Position numbers and translations under genes: made by a program
Part shown: one piece after another, positions 11,867 through 12,733 of the stretch
Numbering within the stretch: the first letter of the stretch is position 1
Layout: the number at the start of each line of letters is the position of its first letter
DNA from: CAZNDN01 sp964571815
GTDB taxonomy: Bacteria > Fibrobacterota > Chitinivibrionia > Chitinivibrionales > WJKA01
Length of the DNA stretch: 12,733 nt
Direction of reading: 5' to 3'
Assembly: GCA_964571815.1 (NCBI GenBank)
Contig: CAZNDN010000117.1
Location: forward strand, 1-12,733
The notes under the pieces: generated by a model
Databases searched by the model: none
What the model was told of the DNA's origin: nothing
What the model saw: the letters and a program-made list of their open reading frames with translations, nothing else

Positions 11867-12733
11867 ATGTGCTCACCAGCGGTTGAAGTGGAGAGGGTCA
11901 CCAAGCGTTTCAGCGACCTGGTAGCCGTGGACAGGCTCTCGTTCAACGTTCCTCGATCCTCCTGCATCGGCTTCCTGGGGCCCAACGGCGCCGGGAAGAC
12001 CACCATGATGCAGATGGTGTACGGTCGCTGCCTGCGAGAGCCCGACAAGGACAGCGGAATCTCGGTCTTCGGCTACGACCCGGTCGACGATGAACTCGCG
12101 ATCAAGCACCTGGCCGGGGTTGCCGCCCAGGACAACAATCTCGACAGCGAATTGAACGTGATGCAAAACCTCATGGTGTACGCGCGGTTTTACGCAATCG
12201 ACCGCCGTGAGGCCCGGACCCGTATCCGCGAGTTGCTGGAATTCATGGAGCTGGCAGACAAGCAGAGCGCGCGGATCAAGGAACTCTCGGGCGGCATGAA
12301 ACGACGTCTGGTGATTGTCCGCGCCCTGCTGAACCGTCCGCGCCTGTTGATCCTGGACGAACCGACCACCGGGCTCGATCCCCAGGTGCGGCACGCGATC
12401 TGGGAGAAAATGCGGCAGCTCAAAAAAGACGGGCTCACCGTGCTGCTGACCACTCACTACATGGAGGAAGCGCTTCAGATTGCCGACAACGTCGTGATCA
12501 TGCACCGGGGACGAAAGGTCCTTGAAGGGGCGCCGCGACGGGTTGTCCGGGACAATATCGAGCCCTACGTCCTGGAGTTGCTCACCCGTGAGCGGCTGGG
12601 GTCCCTCGAAGAGCGCATGGAGCGGGAATCGGTTCGAAAGGACATGTCGCGCGATGTTGTGCTGTTCTATTCCCGTCGCATCGAAGCCCTGCGCGGGGCG
12701 GCGGAATCGCTCTCGCCCGGCGACTACATCCTG
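11867..12733 (+). CDS. ABC transporter ATP-binding protein, NodI/DrrA type (3' end cut by window)
   Basis: The frame runs 289 codons from ATG 11867 to the window edge without a stop. It is an ABC ATPase with a complete nucleotide-binding domain: Walker A GPNGAGKTT at 38-46, Q-loop Gln88, signature L-S-G-G-M at 140-144, Walker B L-L-I-L-D-E-P at 160-166, D-loop G-L-D at 169-171 and H-loop His197. The Y-A-R-F-Y segment, the S-G-G-M-K-R-R-L signature and T-T-H-Y-M-E-E-A are typical of the NodI/DrrA exporter group, which work with a separate ABC2-type permease. That permease would be expected just beyond the right edge. The start is supported by GGAGG at 11856-11860, 6 bases upstream. All catalytic residues are intact. 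The substrate is unknown; NodI-like does not mean a nodulation role here. Confidence 0.93.
   Translation, partial: MCSPAVEVERVTKRFSDLVAVDRLSFNVPRSSCIGFLGPNGAGKTTMMQMVYGRCLREPDKDSGISVFGYDPVDDELAIKHLAGVAAQDNNLDSELNVMQNLMVYARFYAIDRREARTRIRELLEFMELADKQSARIKELSGGMKRRLVIVRALLNRPRLLILDEPTTGLDPQVRHAIWEKMRQLKKDGLTVLLTTHYMEEALQIADNVVIMHRGRKVLEGAPRRVVRDNIEPYVLELLTRERLGSLEERMERESVRKDMSRDVVLFYSRRIEALRGAAESLSPGDYIL

Noticed and set aside
11867..12733. Nodulation function for the NodI-like ATPase
   Set aside because: The similarity is to the general NodI/DrrA exporter ATPase type. No nod genes or symbiosis signals are in the window.

Overview
The window is GC-rich and densely packed, with little intergenic space. 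It looks like a chromosomal segment of a diderm (Gram-negative type) bacterium, because it encodes an outer-membrane secretin with its inner-membrane partners. The protein sequences do not match a familiar model genus closely. A poorly sampled phylum, possibly within the FCB group, is my guess, and the sequence alone does not fix it.

Layout. At the left, a plus-strand AlgH/YqgE family gene (199-801) meets, stop to stop with no gap, the end of a long minus-strand cluster (9416 down to 802). In transcription order that cluster encodes a secretion/pilus assembly ATPase (GspE/PilB type), a secretin (GspD/PilQ type), a protein with a PilM-like cytoplasmic part joined to a PilN-like membrane and periplasmic part (GspL architecture), a PilO/GspM-like protein, a membrane-anchored GspC/PilP-like protein, a large GspK-like protein with a beta-repeat C-terminal half, a GspI-like pseudopilin and a GspJ-like pseudopilin. 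From the GspL-like gene onward, neighbouring genes overlap (4-nt ATGA/GTGA overlaps or longer) or lie 10 bp apart, so this is almost certainly one translationally coupled operon.

Together these genes would make an envelope-spanning machine: cytoplasmic ATPase, inner-membrane L-M-C assembly platform, pseudopilin tip (K-I-J) and outer-membrane channel. The platform protein (GspF/PilC), major pseudopilin (GspG/PilA) and prepilin peptidase are not in the window and must be supplied from elsewhere. The gene set reads as a type II secretion system or an intermediate between T2SS and type IV pilus. It has three odd parts: a secretin with three tandem STN-like domains and an acidic tail, an L protein with a reduced actin-like half, and a K-like protein carrying a bactofilin-like or solenoid-like repeat region.

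A 358-bp gap (9417-9774) with an AT-rich island and an inverted repeat separates the operon from a divergent plus-strand HD-domain phosphohydrolase gene (9775-10305). That gene converges on a second minus-strand operon (11685 down to 10332): a cysteine-rich exported protein, an unrecognised multi-span membrane protein and a PF04020-type (phage_holin_4_2) small membrane protein. A 181-bp divergent intergenic region, containing a perfect tandem 10-mer and a T8 tract, leads to a plus-strand ABC transporter ATPase (11867 to the window edge). This last gene is of the NodI/DrrA type and is open at the 3' end. I saw no tRNA, rRNA, CRISPR array, insertion sequence or clear intrinsic terminator.
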